From: Ophiobolus disseminans
Taxonomy: Eukaryota; Ascomycota; Dothideomycetes; Pleosporales; Phaeosphaeriaceae
Direction: 5' to 3'
DNA length: 64,000 bases
Assembly (NCBI GenBank): GCA_010093685.1
Contig: MU006236.1
Coordinates: 463,068-527,067 of the forward strand
This document shows, one piece after another, positions 30,683 to 42,552 of the stretch. The first letter of the stretch is position 1, and every line of letters begins with the position of its first letter. The notes under the pieces are model-generated. The model saw nothing but the letters and a program-made list of their open reading frames with translations, did no database searches and had not been told where the DNA came from. The translations under genes were made by a program, and so were the position numbers.

Positions 30683-32243
30683 TCAAAATTCCATAGCATC
30701 ACCCTCCTCCCTCTCCCTCTTCACCCCCTTCCCCTCCTCCATCAGCCCCGCCACAAACCGTCGAAAATAATCCACATACGGCTTCAAACTCGTCTTCTCC
30801 CAATCCTGCACCTTCCTCTCCCCCTCCTCACCCTTCCACGCATCAATCTCGCCCAACAACTGCGTCACAGTCGGCACGCCCAGCGGATCAAACTCCTCGA
30901 CGCGCCTTGTATCAATGGGCACGCACACGCGGCCCGTACCGGGGTGAATCACGAACGGCGACTTGAGCAAATGGTTCAATTTCTTGGAGACTTCGGCGTC
31001 GAGGCGCGGGTATGTGTATTCGAGGACGATGTCTTGTTTCGCTTCAACGAGGTCTTTTGGGGATTTAGACAGCGCGCCGGATTTAGCGAGCGCGTCGATA
31101 TCGGACCATTTTGCCGCGGAGGGACGATGGGGCGAGGAGTCCCATTTCTTCTGGAGCGCGGCGCGGAGTTGCGTGTCAGGGATTAAATTCAAGAGGTGCG
31201 CTGCTTTGGCGTCCGTGGCCCAGGGGTCTTGCTCGGCGAGGATGCAGGATTGGAAGTGTTCTTTTAGGATGGCGAGGCTGCGCTCGATGTGTGGGTGCAG
31301 CGGGCGGCGCGCGTTTACTTTCTTGCCTGCGTTGTCGCCGCCCTTGAGCAGCTCGAGGTACCCGGCTATGCTGCGGCGTTTCTGGTCGTCGAGCTCGCGC
31401 GCCCGCTTGTCGCAGACCCAGGCGTGGGCGCCGCGGCGGCCAGAGTACACCCACAGGATGTGTTTGAAGCCGAAGTCTTCGCGCAGGGCGACGTCGATTA
31501 CTTTGATGGCCATTGTGATGAAGGACCAGCACTTGTGGCAAATGGATGCGCCGGTGCAGCATGTTCGGATGTCGTCGTAGTCCGTCATGTCGATGTCGAA
31601 GACCAGCTCTTTCATGATGGGGCGGAAGGCGCTGGCTTTTCGGACGGTTTTGCGGTCGCGAGGGTTAGTGCTGTATTGTGGCCCGATTTCGAAACGCGAG
31701 GGGAGCATTTGGATACATTGTTTTCTGAGGAGATCGGCTGTGGGGAAGGACTGATAGCGGAGGTATGCGTCGTTGGGGAGGGTGAAGGCGAACTCGCGAT
31801 GGGCGAAGGCTGGCGTGGGTGCGGGGGAGTGGTTGAGCCATTGGAAGAGGGGGCGGAAGGGGAAGAGACGTTGGTAAAATGCTCGCATTATCTCGGGGTC
31901 GGAGAAGGAGGACTTTGGGGATATTTTGCTGGCATCGTCAGTCGTTGTGCATACCGTCTGGGACAACTTGAGATGGTGCATACAGTGGTGCTGGTTGTGA
32001 CGACTCATCCTCCTCCTTCACTACTGGTGCACTAGATGCAAACTCGCCGTCCGAGTCCTCGTCGTCGAATAGCTCCTCCAAATTGATCTTGGCCTTCTCT
32101 GTCGCCGGGGGAGTTGGCGCATCGTCCATTGCGACATCTTGGGTTTCCGGCTCAGACTTGACGGTGTCAACTTGGGAGACGGTCCTCGAAGAATCGTCAC
32201 CAGGTGTAGACTCTGGTGTTATTGAGTGTGGCATTTTTGTCAT
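30683..32243 (-). CDS. pri1: DNA primase small (catalytic) subunit
   Basis: Two exons, 32243..31984 and 31928..30683; 501 residues. The 55-nt intron (GTATGC, GACTGAC, CCAG) removes a decoy GTATGC and joins an acidic N-terminal extension to the core LKISPKSSFSDPEIMRAFYQRLFPF. The AEP-type primase core is clear: FDIDMTDYDDIRTC carries the catalytic Asp pair, CCTGASICHKCW binds zinc, and SGRRGAHAWVCD is the nucleotide-binding loop with the conserved His. It should synthesise the RNA primer as part of the DNA polymerase alpha-primase complex. The N-terminal ~90 residues are acidic and disordered, longer than in yeast. It is head to head with the DUF1917 gene, 267 bases apart. Confidence 0.95.
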
Positions 32244-32510
32244 GTGTGTAAACTTTGTAGTTTGTCTACAATCTCGAGACGTTGAAGCATCAATTCGGCG
32301 CTGGGAAATGCGACGCGCGCTAGCGTGATTTCAAGGTCGCGTAAATTGGCAGCGACACTTCACACCCCTGTTCACTTCGACCAATGAATGAGCACTTGCT
32401 CTTTCCCAATGCGATGAGGCGTCATCGAGATGAGCTCCTGAGCAAACTTTACGCTCACTCTCGCATACCTCACGGGGGCATGAGCTCATATACGTCCCGT
32501 AAACTCAACA

Positions 32511-33742
32511 ATGGTGGAGGAGGAGCAGGTGTCCGGAGCGGGCTGGATATCGGATGATTCAAGCTTCTACGGTGAGTGCTGACTATCCCTGGAGACCGTT
32601 TGACCAGACATCCGTGTTACCTCTTGTAAGATGCGTACCGCTTACTTTGGAGTCAGGTGACGAGGAAGAGCAGGGCCGCCAACTTTCACGCAACGACAAC
32701 TCCAACCTCGCCTACTTCCGGTCGACTCGGAAATCGGATCTGAATGCCATCACAGCTCCCTTAAGAGCCCAGTTGCGCTCCCATGCAATGTCTGGCCTGT
32801 CATCTAAGGAGGTAGCGAAACCACCTACCCTCGACGCCAGCAGCAAGCCCTTTAACTTCATTCTCGGTCGTGGGGCTATGGAAGAAGAGCGACTGTCACG
32901 CTTAGGCAAGCGAAAGCGCGAGCCATCACCAGAGCCAATTCTGTTCAACCCCGGCCAAGGCTCTGCTGATGCCTGGCAACTGGGCGAGTCGGTCGATGAC
33001 TTTGTTCGGCGTCTTCCACCCCTGACTACCTCTGTCTTTACTTGTCCTTGGATCTGGGCTCACAACCCCCATAGCGACCCTCATGATGGGTCTACGTCCC
33101 ATCGTGCAGATGAATTCAGGAGCCGTGGAGTCGATCTGCTCGACCACTCTCTCCAGAATCGACAACAAATCCAAGCCAAAAACAAACACGGTCCAAGGGC
33201 AGCGCTCACCAAGGCCCTCAACCAAGAGAGCAAAGAGTTGCAGCAGCGCATCACTGATCTCGCTGCAGAGTGTGGGATCCTATCTGGAAAGGTGAGCCTG
33301 AAGCGATCCGCAGTATTGAAATCGAAAGGCTAACGGCGGCCAGTGGATGCTATTCCCCAAGCTAGAAGAGGTCACTCAGGTCTGGAAGAAAGTCGTCGCG
33401 GGCATCATCGACGGGCGTCTTGGCCCAACAGCCAAAGTTGCTCTAGACGAGGGCAAACCGGGCGACAGACTCATCTGCATATACACGAAAGACTTCAGAG
33501 ATGAGGACGACGTCCTTCGGGTGCTTCGAGAGCTCGAGACGATGGGCCTCCTCGGCTGTGGTCGATCAATCTACTACAAGTCAGATGCCTACACTTACCT
33601 CGATCTGTACAAGCAGACTGCAGAAGAGTATGGCCTACAAGCAAGCCTATACTCCAGTTACAAGATGATGGCGGCAGGCAACCTTGCGAAAGCGAAGTCC
33701 TCGACGAGCAAGAGACAGTCGACTCTAAACAACTACTTCTAA
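32511..33742 (+). CDS. DUF1917 (C11orf68/BLES03-like) protein
   Basis: Three exons: 32511..32571, 32657..33291 and 33344..33742; 364 residues. Introns are 85 and 52 nt (GTGAGT..TCAG; GTGAGC, CTAAC, CAG). The first exon gives MVEEEQVSGAGWISDDSSFY, and the splice restores GDEEEQ. The second exon carries SVDDFVRRLPPLTT and the aligned start of the family domain with CPWIWAHNPH. The third, WMLFPKLEEVTQVWKKVV...GRLGPTAKVA, is the typical DUF1917 block, near the eIF4E-like fold reported for that family. The C-terminus ends QSTLNNYF, which resembles a PIP-box-like motif (Q-x-x-L-x-x-Y/F-F), as found in PCNA-binding proteins. Function unknown; the shared promoter with the primase gene is of interest. 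Confidence 0.82.
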
Positions 33743-36700
33743 TTCCACAGCCGGGCGGTCGTAGGCTGGGGTCATCGCTACGGAAAACCATAGGACAAGC
33801 GGAGCTCTTATTTCGGCGCGGATACATCCAGGACCATGTATCAGGCTCCAGGAGCCATCGTCTAGTTGGTGTGCTTTACCACTTAGCTCAGCAATGTACC
33901 GGCATATTAGCTCTACTTTTCAAATTCGTGGACTTTGGATCTTCTAGCACGTCGGAAAGGTACCGTGTCCCTCCTGAGTGCCAAAGACACGCCCCTCGAT
34001 CGAGTGAACCAGCGCCCTCGCACATCCGAAGGAACCACCAATGTGGAACAGCCACTAACAAACCAGACGTCTGAAAGTATATCCTGAAGTTATACGCATG
34101 CAGTTTAGCTTTTTGCTCGCATTCTAATATCTTCGCGAATACATCCAGTCCTCATGAACCCATGCAAAGCGATTTTGGACATCCCAGACGCACTGATCTC
34201 ACATTCGAAGAAGACTACCGTACCGCACGCTTGAACGTGCAAATATTCGTAATGAGTCAAGATGCACGCACGTGGCTTTTGTACCTAAACCGAAAACTCT
34301 TGATATTTATTTGCCGCTACTTATACTTCTGCTACCCCTACACATGTTTATGGAGCGAGAAGGTCTTACTCTCCTCAAACATATCTAGATGATAACGGAT
34401 CTGAGATAATGTGGGTGACTAATCTTGGAGCTTGGATTGATGAACGGAGCGAGTATTGGAGAGGTGTAGGGAAGGTAAGTTTGAGACTGTGGTGGTTGAT
34501 GTGGCGTGAGGAAGTGTAGGGTAGTAATTAGAAGAATAGAGTAGTGAGATGAAGAGTTGCAGGTAAGGTCAGCTCAAGCTCTTAATGTGACAGGAAGATG
34601 TAAGTATGGAAATGTTTTATACGTGAGCTTTTTGTTGGACAGGTTATGCGCGAGATGACGAGAAGTTATGGAGAAGTGAAAGAAGGGCATAGAGAATATT
34701 GACAAGTTCTGTGAAAAGAAGAGTCTGGGTCCAAGCCTGGATTGTGCTCGCTTCTTCTCAAAACCAAGCTCGTGGTAGCGCTTGATAGGCATTGATGGCG
34801 CCTCCCAGGCGTCGATAGCATTTTCCAGGCGCTCTGCTCCTGACCTCTGGACGGCGCACGTAGAGGAACTTACCTCTCCGGCAGTTCTTAACTCGTTAAA
34901 GACGTGATGGCGAAGCTAGCTCATGCGCACGCGAAAAAGCTGTCACCGCAAGCAAGTACCGCTGGGAAGGTTGAGGTCGTATGGCACACGGTATCCTAAA
35001 GGTATACGCAGCATCGCCGTGAAAGGTAGAGTGGCGAACAAAGTCTCGCCATGATAGGCTTATTTCATCGGGCGTCAAATGTTGCCGGTCCTAGTGAAGT
35101 TCAGCAGTAAATTGTGAAGGTATGTGCAGAATTGTGATCATCTTGTGTGACATGTGTGACCTGTGATCACGTAGCATGATTACTACCAAGTCGAAGTGTG
35201 CAGCAGGTGAAGATATAGAATAACAAATGTCTTCTAAAACTTGCAGCTGGTGTACAGCTGAAGAGTTGAGTGTAAAAAGGGGTGGTGGGAAGAACAATGC
35301 TGCTGTTTAAAAAAGATCAAGTCATGACCAGTATCTCTCATATCATGGTCTTCAAACTCGTCCTAGTATAGAAGTCTAAGCACCAATCTGCAGAAAGACG
35401 AGCGGATTCAGCGGCAGTGCTACCATACCTGTTGACAAAAGCTAATCGGCCACGATGCTTCTACACGGCTGGATTGTATCTGCCGTTCCTTTCCGAAGAC
35501 GATCTCACGATGAGGAGCACAAGTCCAGTCTTCCCACTGCATACAACCGGCGTCTCACGAGCACCATGCTGGAGAGAAACGGGTGCAAATTTGCATCCTC
35601 GACGTAACAGAAACCTCGTTCCGGAACACACTAGGTACGCAAATGTTGCGGTACGATGATACTCCCGAGGTTGATCGGCACTCTAGAGGCTCCGGAATGT
35701 GTCGACAGCTCGTGCGGTGGCCGGCTGAATAATGCGGCTGTAGACTAGTCGCATTGATGGGTCCCGTGCGCTACCACAAACTCTGGTTTTCAGATTTCTG
35801 TTACTCGATATTAACAGGGCCTACACCAGGTAAGTTTACCTCTGACGTCCTCCATCTCGAGTTAGGCGTCGTAAGCGTCGTGGACACCGGCGAGGACCGA
35901 AAGGACACCATTTTCCCTTCTCTTCGTGCCCGCTTGAAAAATCACTCGGACGACGGTAACCACGAAGGTACAGAGTGATTCATGGGGTCTTACCACAACA
36001 GGGACTGCCTGCAGGTAGCCGAAAAGGCGGTACAGCGTCATGCACCTGTTATGACAGCCTCGCTTGTAATCGGGCGCCTCCGGGCCTCTCCAATATTCGT
36101 AAGGTCTCGGTATTGAAGCTAGTCGTCGTTCTTACTCGAGAGAATCAGATTCCATCGAGTAATGAGCAAATCATTTGGGACGAAGCGTGTTGAGACGTAC
36201 GCTGACTGACGGTTCAGCCTCTCCGGCACTGTCGGGGCTAGCTCCGGTCGCGCGACATTGTCCGAGCCTCACCGATACAATTGATGGTAAAACGGAGAGA
36301 ACGCTGCTGCAAATCACCGCAAAACCTGGAGCACCTGGTATTCGAAGTGGAGGAACACCTGAGCTCCTTGCTGTTTCAAGGTTCTGGGGCGTTCGGTGGC
36401 ATTTAAACCGGCCCATGACGCTGGCTACCGTTGAACCTGCGCTAGTTCACGTTGATGGAGCAGGGTCCACCGATACGAAGGCCAGCCACACTACGCTTAT
36501 CAGTGCATGAGCACGTCCCAACACTCAACACCCACCGCTCCAAACGACCGACTCGGCCAAACGCAGTGAAACCAGGAAATCATGAGACTTGAGATCGACG
36601 AGCTATTGGGCGTAGAATTTTGTTTCTCTATCCAGGATGGCCTTTCGACGCGAGTCCAGTGTAGGGACGAGGTGCAATCTGAGATGCGCCGTGTTGATAC

Positions 36701-37233
36701 CGTTGGAAGTCGACCAACGGGAGCAAGGTTCGAGATGCAGGCTAGGGCAGTCTCGATAACCACTAAACACTCCGAGATCATATCGAGTAATCGATTTGGG
36801 TCTCCAGGCCGATGTACCACAGCCCCTGGCACCACGCTGGGACGATCTGGGGTCGCCCAGAAGATTAATCGGTGGGTACCAAGGTAGATAAGGGCCGCTG
36901 TACCCCAGATTGGGGCGTTACCTGGAGCCAGGAACAGCATCTCTTTGTTGCACAAAGGTCTATACTTCTCAAAGCGTTCAGTGTACCGTTGTCTCTATTT
37001 TTCACTTTCCTCTTTGACATCTCGCGGCGCAACACCAGACCCACCTTATCTAGGCTTATCTCTGCCTCACCCGAAGACACCCATAGGCGGCCACACCACC
37101 TGCCCCGCGTTGCCGAGACCGGGCGTCCGTATATAGCTCGCGTATTCCTGTATCGAATTTGGAGTCAACCTCCACGCTCTTTGTTTCTTTCAAGCCCGCC
37201 TATTGCTTCGACCCTCATCGAACGTTCCTCAAG
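33743..37233. other. Long gene-poor region
   Basis: About 3.5 kb without a gene I can support. The part 33.75-35.4 kb is AT-richer, with only short frames. The part 36.17-36.95 kb has higher GC and several overlapping 70-150-codon frames on both strands, but none shows a recognisable domain or a consistent reading with introns. The last ~200 bases are the promoter of the allantoinase gene. Confidence 0.5.
37046..37061. promoter_or_regulatory. Paired GATA sites (AreA/NIT2-type) before allantoinase
   Basis: Two TTATCT elements (AGATAA on the minus strand) at 37046..37051 and 37056..37061, ten bases apart, that is one helical turn. They lie 173-188 bases before the allantoinase ATG. Closely paired HGATAR sites are the known recognition pattern of the nitrogen-catabolite GATA factors AreA/NIT2. 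A third AGATAAG is near 36885. A TATATA element is at about 37130. Confidence 0.6.
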
Positions 37234-38934
37234 ATGGCTCCTCACGCAACAACACCTCCGCCGACGCCTCACAGCCAACCATTCCACCCTATAACTGTTC
37301 TTGCTTCTTCAAGAGCAGTTGTGGCTGGAAAGCTTACTGAAGCAACCATTGTTGTATCGAACAACACTGGCAAGATCACATCTATCTTCCACTCCGTACT
37401 CCCTGCCACGGACTTCCCCGAGGGTACATCGTACACTGATTACTCACCACACATTCTTCTTCCCGGCCTCGTGGATGCTCATGTACATCTCAATGAGCCA
37501 GGCCGTACAGAATGGGAAGGCTTCTGGACTGGTACAAGGGCTGCTGCTTTTGGCGGTGTCACAACAGTAATCGACATGCCACTGAATGCTATTCCTCCCA
37601 CCACTACTGTTGAGAACTTCAAGATCAAGCAAGACGCGGCAAAGGGCAAGTGCTGGGTCGATGTTGGCTTCTACGGTGGCGTCATCCCCGGCAATGCTAG
37701 CGAGCTCAAGGCTTTGGTCAAAGAAGGTGTTCGAGGCTTCAAGGGCTTTCTGTGCGACAGTGGAGTCAGTATACCGTTGCACCGCATCTTCATCTAAACA
37801 CGTGACTAACCTCCACCAAGGTCGAAGAGTTCCCCTGCATCTCGTCCCTCGACATTGAGAAAGCCCTCCTCGAGCTCAAAGATTCAACAACAACACTGAT
37901 GTTCCACGCCGAAATGATCCCACCCATCACCGACTCCGTTGGCGACGATGTCCAGCGCTCACACCCACCCCTCGCCCCCAAAGGGCCCCTGACAACTTAC
38001 GACACCTTCCTGCAATCCCGCCCTCCCGCCTTCGAAACCTGCGCCGTCGCCGAAATCCTTTCACTCGCACACCTCGCCCCAGATCTGCAACTCCATATTG
38101 TGCATCTCTCTGCCATCGAAGCCATCCCCATGCTTCGGAAGGCCCGCGCCGAAGGCATCAAGATTACAGCTGAAACATGCTTCCACTATCTCGCCTTGGC
38201 TGCTGAGGGTATTCAAGAAGGCGACACGCGCCACAAGTGCTGCCCACCCATTCGCTCGCAATCAAATCAAGATGGCCTTTGGGCCGAACTCCTGCAAGAC
38301 CAAGCCGACGGCGTGATCCAAACTGTTGTATCGGACCACTCGCCCTGTACGCCTGAGATCAAGCTTCTCCCCGCGCATTTGGCGCCCAAGAAGGAAAGCA
38401 AGCGCAAGGTGGACCACAGCAAGGATTGCGATTCTTGCGAGAGTTCTGAGGGCGAGATGGAAGGTCCAGAGGAGAAGGGCGATTTCTTCAGCGCGTGGGG
38501 TGGCATCTCAAGTGTCGGACTCGGACTACCTATCCTGTGGACAGAAGGCACGAAGCGCGATGCTGACTTCAACGTCGAAGACATTGTTCGATGGTGCTGC
38601 AAGAATACTGCCAAGCAAGTCGGACTAGAGAAGTCAAAGGGAGATCTGGGTGTTGGATTTGACGCGGATATCGTCGTTTTTGACGATGCGGCAGAGTTCT
38701 TGGTAAGTCGAAGATCTATCAAAGTAAGGTGTGGGAATTAACATCGCGCAGGTTGAACCCTCAACAATGCTCTTCCGCAACAAAGTCTCGCCCTACCAGA
38801 ACAAGACGCTCAAGGGCGTCGTGCGCGAGACATGGCTGCGCGGTCAGCGCGTCTTCACGCGCGAGAACGGCTTTGCGGAGAAGTCAGAACCGAGCGGCAA
38901 GCTGTTGCTTGAGCCCAGGAAGGCGAGCAAATAG
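37234..38934 (+). CDS. DAL1: Allantoinase
   Basis: Three exons: 37234..37764, 37821..38702 and 38752..38934; 531 residues. Introns are 56 nt (unusual GTCAGT donor, CTAAC, AAG) and 49 nt (GTAAGT). The ATG at 37234 (CAAGATGG) is the first in frame. It is a cyclic amidohydrolase: the metal-binding GLVDAHVHLNEPGRTEWEG, the FGGVTTVIDMPLNA segment, the carbamylated-Lys region VRGFKGFLCDSGVEEFP, His ligands in MFHAE and LHIVHLSA, and the Asp in VVSDHSPC. These match allantoinases better than dihydroorotases. The enzyme opens allantoin to allantoate in purine/ureide breakdown, releasing usable nitrogen. A Glu/Lys/Cys-rich insert (about residues 390-415) is less conserved. Paired GATA sites upstream fit nitrogen control. 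Confidence 0.93.
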
Positions 38935-39835
38935 GTGGTTGCATTTGGATTGGCATGGGCTGAACGACTACACGATAAAGCATACGAGGCATTTGATTTA
39001 CGAGGCAAGAACCTCAGGCGTTAAAGCATGATATCATACATTACGAGCATAGATGGCGTCTTAGGCATTTACAACTACAAGCGGTCCAGAAGCCGCAATG
39101 AGAATAAATTCAGTTTACCAACTTCCAACATTTGTATAAACGTGTTTGCGTGTTTGTAATATTCTTGGGACCAAATTTGTCGGGGTATCCCATTGACCCC
39201 TTCACCCGTCGTGCAGTAACGACTTTCTCCGGTGGCAGTTGCGCTCGAGTAACTATTTCTCGATCTTATCGAGTAAACGGCCGGCCGCGAAGAACGTCAT
39301 GATATCCGCCACTAAGATTATTTTCAGGCTGCGTATGCGCCAAGGCCGGATGCGGAGGAGGATTGGTAGTGATGTCGTTTGTTCACATGGCAAGTTTGCA
39401 GGGCAAGGCGTTGGAGGTTGATTAGGTGGGTTGTGGTGGGTGTGTGTGTGTGTGGTCGGCGGTATTCTCGGCGTGATGGTGTATGGACGGGTGGCTTCGC
39501 CGTCTCTCAGTAAGTAGCGAAAGCCAGAACCTGTGTGTCTACAGAGATCTTTTAGAGTTTAGAACTAGTTTTACATACGTACATGTAGTCGTCAAGCCCG
39601 GCCATTTTCCAGCTTTGATAATTTACCGAGAGGCCGTTTCCTATATTTTGAGGGTGCTTTGGAGGATAATAGACAACATTGATGGCAGTGTATTTCCCAC
39701 CATATCACAAGTATTTCAATTGGAGAGTTACTTCAGATGTTTACGTGTGCTCTTTGAGAGAGAAGACAGCACACTAGGAGATATGTGATCATGTACATCG
39801 TTGCCAATCATCGCCTCTGTCCAAACACTGGCTAT
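38935..39835. other. Convergent intergenic region
   Basis: About 900 bases between the 3' ends of the allantoinase and P450 genes. It contains one (TG) microsatellite near 39441 and short frames without domains. No gene was seen. Confidence 0.5.
39440..39454. repeat. (TG)n microsatellite
   Basis: Seven TG dinucleotides in a row inside a G/T-rich stretch that also contains TTGTGGTGGG. No role is inferred. Confidence 0.8.
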
Positions 39836-41445
39836 TCAATGGAACACGACCTTCACCTCCTTCGCAGGCTGCAGCACAATATCCGCATGCAAACCGGGCA
39901 ACACCCCATTCATCCTATTCTCCACCGTTTCGTACCGCTGAAACAGCCTAACCAGAGTGTACCCCATCTCCGTGAGAGCAAACTGCTGGCCAATGCAGAT
40001 CCTCGGCCCCCCGTTAAACGGCACATACGTCCATGTCTTGGGATGCCAGTTGTCCCATCGCTCTGGCACGAATTTGTCGACGGCAGGAAACCCGGTTGAG
40101 GCCGGTGGATACAGGTCTTCGCGGCGCTGCATGACGAGTGTCGAGTAACCGATGGGTGTGTCCTTCAAGATCCCGATGGGTTGCGTGCCATCTTTGCCGC
40201 CGCCGACGGGGAGAGTGGTGTCAGTCAAGGCGACGCGGACATTATATGGTACCACTGGGTAGAGACGAAGGGTTTCGTTGAGGATTTGGCCGAGGTACTT
40301 CATGTTTTTGAGGTGCTCGTACGTTGGCTGGGCCTCGACACCGACCGTGTTTATGATCTCTTGTCGGAGCTTCGCTGTAATTCTCGGATCCATGGAGAGA
40401 TGGTAAATCACCCATGTGAGCGTGCAAGCTGTCGTATCGCGACCCGCCAGGAGTATAGATACGAGTTGATCTCTCAGCATTTTACGGTCGCGAGTATAGC
40501 CAGCTATCGCGTGGAGGAACGTGTAACCTTGATCGTGGTTTGTCTTGGCGTCGAGCTCTTTGGGGCTAAGGGCGAGTGCTTGTTCGATAAAGCGGTCTAC
40601 GAAGTCGTTGATAGTTTTGATGGATTTGTAGAAGCCCATACGGTTTCGGGGAATCATCCAATTAAGATTTCTGCGTGAGAGTTAGAAGGATACCACTGTG
40701 TACTGCTTCAGACGTACCCAACCCTAGCAATCATGCTCTGCACACGCTGAGCATTACCGAAGGCATCGGCAAACGATGTTTGAGGATTCTGCAAGCTGTC
40801 TACACTGGAACCCAGTAAGAAGTGAGTTGCGGCGTCCAATGTGTATCTGAACATCAGATCAAGGGTGTCAACCTCTTGACCCCGTCCAATTTTCGACATC
40901 AGAACCTGGACGTGCTCTTCGAAGATCTCGATATCGCTGAGGCGGTCCTTGACGAATTGCGGTCGAATCAGCTGTCGAGAGTTGTGCCAGAGCTCGCCAT
41001 CAGTCGTGAAAATGCCGTTTCCGAGGAACGTATGCCAATCCCTCCTAAAATCCTCTCCTTTCCCATAGTCCTTGAATTGTGTTGCAAGTATCGCCTTGAT
41101 ATTCTCCGGCTCAGAGGTCAAAATCACTCTCTGACCCACGCCTGCCTCTATTGTGAAGTGTCCAGGGGACCACTTCTTGTACATGCCCACCCACAACTCA
41201 TACATCTCGTCGCGCAAGGCATGGCTTATCACCTCGTATGCCAGATCGAAGCCGAATGGCAAGTATGATGTTCGAATAGGCGCTCGAGCACCCAATTTGC
41301 GGATGCGCGCATCGTTATAAAGGCCGAGAGCGGTTCTGTAGCCAATAAAGACCACAACCGCGCCGAGGATGAGGAAGGGCGTGGGGATGTTTACGTTGGT
41401 GAGTGCCACCATGGTGATCAAACTGCTGGGGATAGCCTGAACCAT
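39836..41445 (-). CDS. Cytochrome P450, CYP52-like (alkane/fatty-acid omega-hydroxylase type)
   Basis: Two exons, 41445..40718 and 40670..39836, with a 47-nt intron (GTACGT, CTAAC, CAG); 520 residues. An N-terminal membrane anchor (PFLILGAVVVFIGY) follows the ATG at 41445; a second ATG at 41409 is possible. The P450 signature is complete: oxygen-binding helix LLAGRDTTACTLTW, the E-x-x-R in NETLRLYP, the PERW motif, and the heme loop FNGGPRICIGQQFALTE with the axial Cys. The heme loop and the DWHTFLGNGIFTTDGELWHNSR segment are hallmarks of the CYP52/CYP539 clan. These ER enzymes hydroxylate the terminal carbon of alkanes or fatty acids. A CCTCGG hexamer sits 271 bases before the ATG. The substrate is not known. 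Confidence 0.92.
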
Positions 41446-42552
41446 GGACAAAGGTCAGCAGTGTATATGTAGTCTGCCGTCCACGCGACAGCCATGCGAC
41501 GCCAGTACAATCGAAACATGGAGCGTGACTGACATTCAACTCGGCTTCCATAGGATCCCGAGAGTTGGCCTAACAGGAACGCACACAACACCGTGGGAAT
41601 CGTCCAAGACTTCCATCCTACCTTTCCGATAGGTCGTACAAGCTACCCCAGTAATTTTGATGCTGTGCATCTTTCCTGCTTAGCCATGATGCTCTTCATG
41701 TGCGTGCGCATTGCACCTCGGCTTAACAAATGTGGTATGGACCCTCGTAACACGATCTTCATTCGACAAAGTGGCATGAGCTAGCTGCTCGCGTACCATA
41801 TGAGTCAGTAAAATGCACTCGAAAAGCGGGGGAGGTCATCGATGATGTCGAGAACCGTCGGACGGGGAGTGACATCCAAGGCAGTTGCGGAATCCTTGGA
41901 AGCCGAGCGACCGACCAATGACAAAGACATTGAAGTACGAATCTATCGTGGAGGTTTGGAGCAGCCTCAAAGGGAGACATATCCTTTGCGTCCAGGATGA
42001 AGTCGGATGAAATGCAGGTGAATTGCGATCGTCGAGTCGTGATACCTTGTTATCGCAGCCACGGGTCCTGCCAGCAGCGGCCGGTCGTTTCATTCAGAGT
42101 CGCTCTCCTGCCCTTACAGTCGATGGATGAAACACGCATATTTTAATCTTCTCAATCGTAAGTTTGTGGATAAAATCACTCGCATAGCGATGATGGTTCG
42201 AGTATGCTCAGGTGCCCATAAATCTCTAGCCCGTCAGCCCCGCCACCCCACTTTTTGAGCTCTCGGCAGGGCGACTTCCTACTTCACACACGTCTGCGCC
42301 AACAACACCACACGAGCCTATTTTCGAGTCTATGACCCAACCAGTCATATTCATGGGTAGATTTATTAAGCCGATGGACTCATAATTTGCCTATTCCTTG
42401 CGCTGTCCCTCATTTCAGTACGCCCTGTACAGATCCAGGATACCGCATCGTGTAACATCCCGACAGTTGGGTACCACTTGTTCAAAAGTGCATAATACCC
42501 CTCTCGCCATCTTTTGATCATTTTGTTCCCCTCAATTTCCTGTTTGTTGGAG
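41446..42552. promoter_or_regulatory. Divergent promoter region of P450 and hexosaminidase
   Basis: About 1.1 kb between divergent ATGs with no supported gene. It contains a CCTCGG motif at 41716..41721 (FarA/FarB core), 271 bases upstream of the P450 gene. The remainder holds short frames only. Confidence 0.35.

Noticed and set aside
31289..32035. 248-codon frame antisense to primase
   Set aside because: Shadow of the primase coding sequence, without domain content.
33858..33890. tRNA-like D-arm sequence (GTCTAGTTGG)
   Set aside because: No T arm or B box follows at the right distance and no stems can be drawn.
36171..36955. Several 80-150-codon frames on both strands
   Set aside because: No ATG with good context, no domain, and no consistent exon structure; kept only as an unexplained open region.
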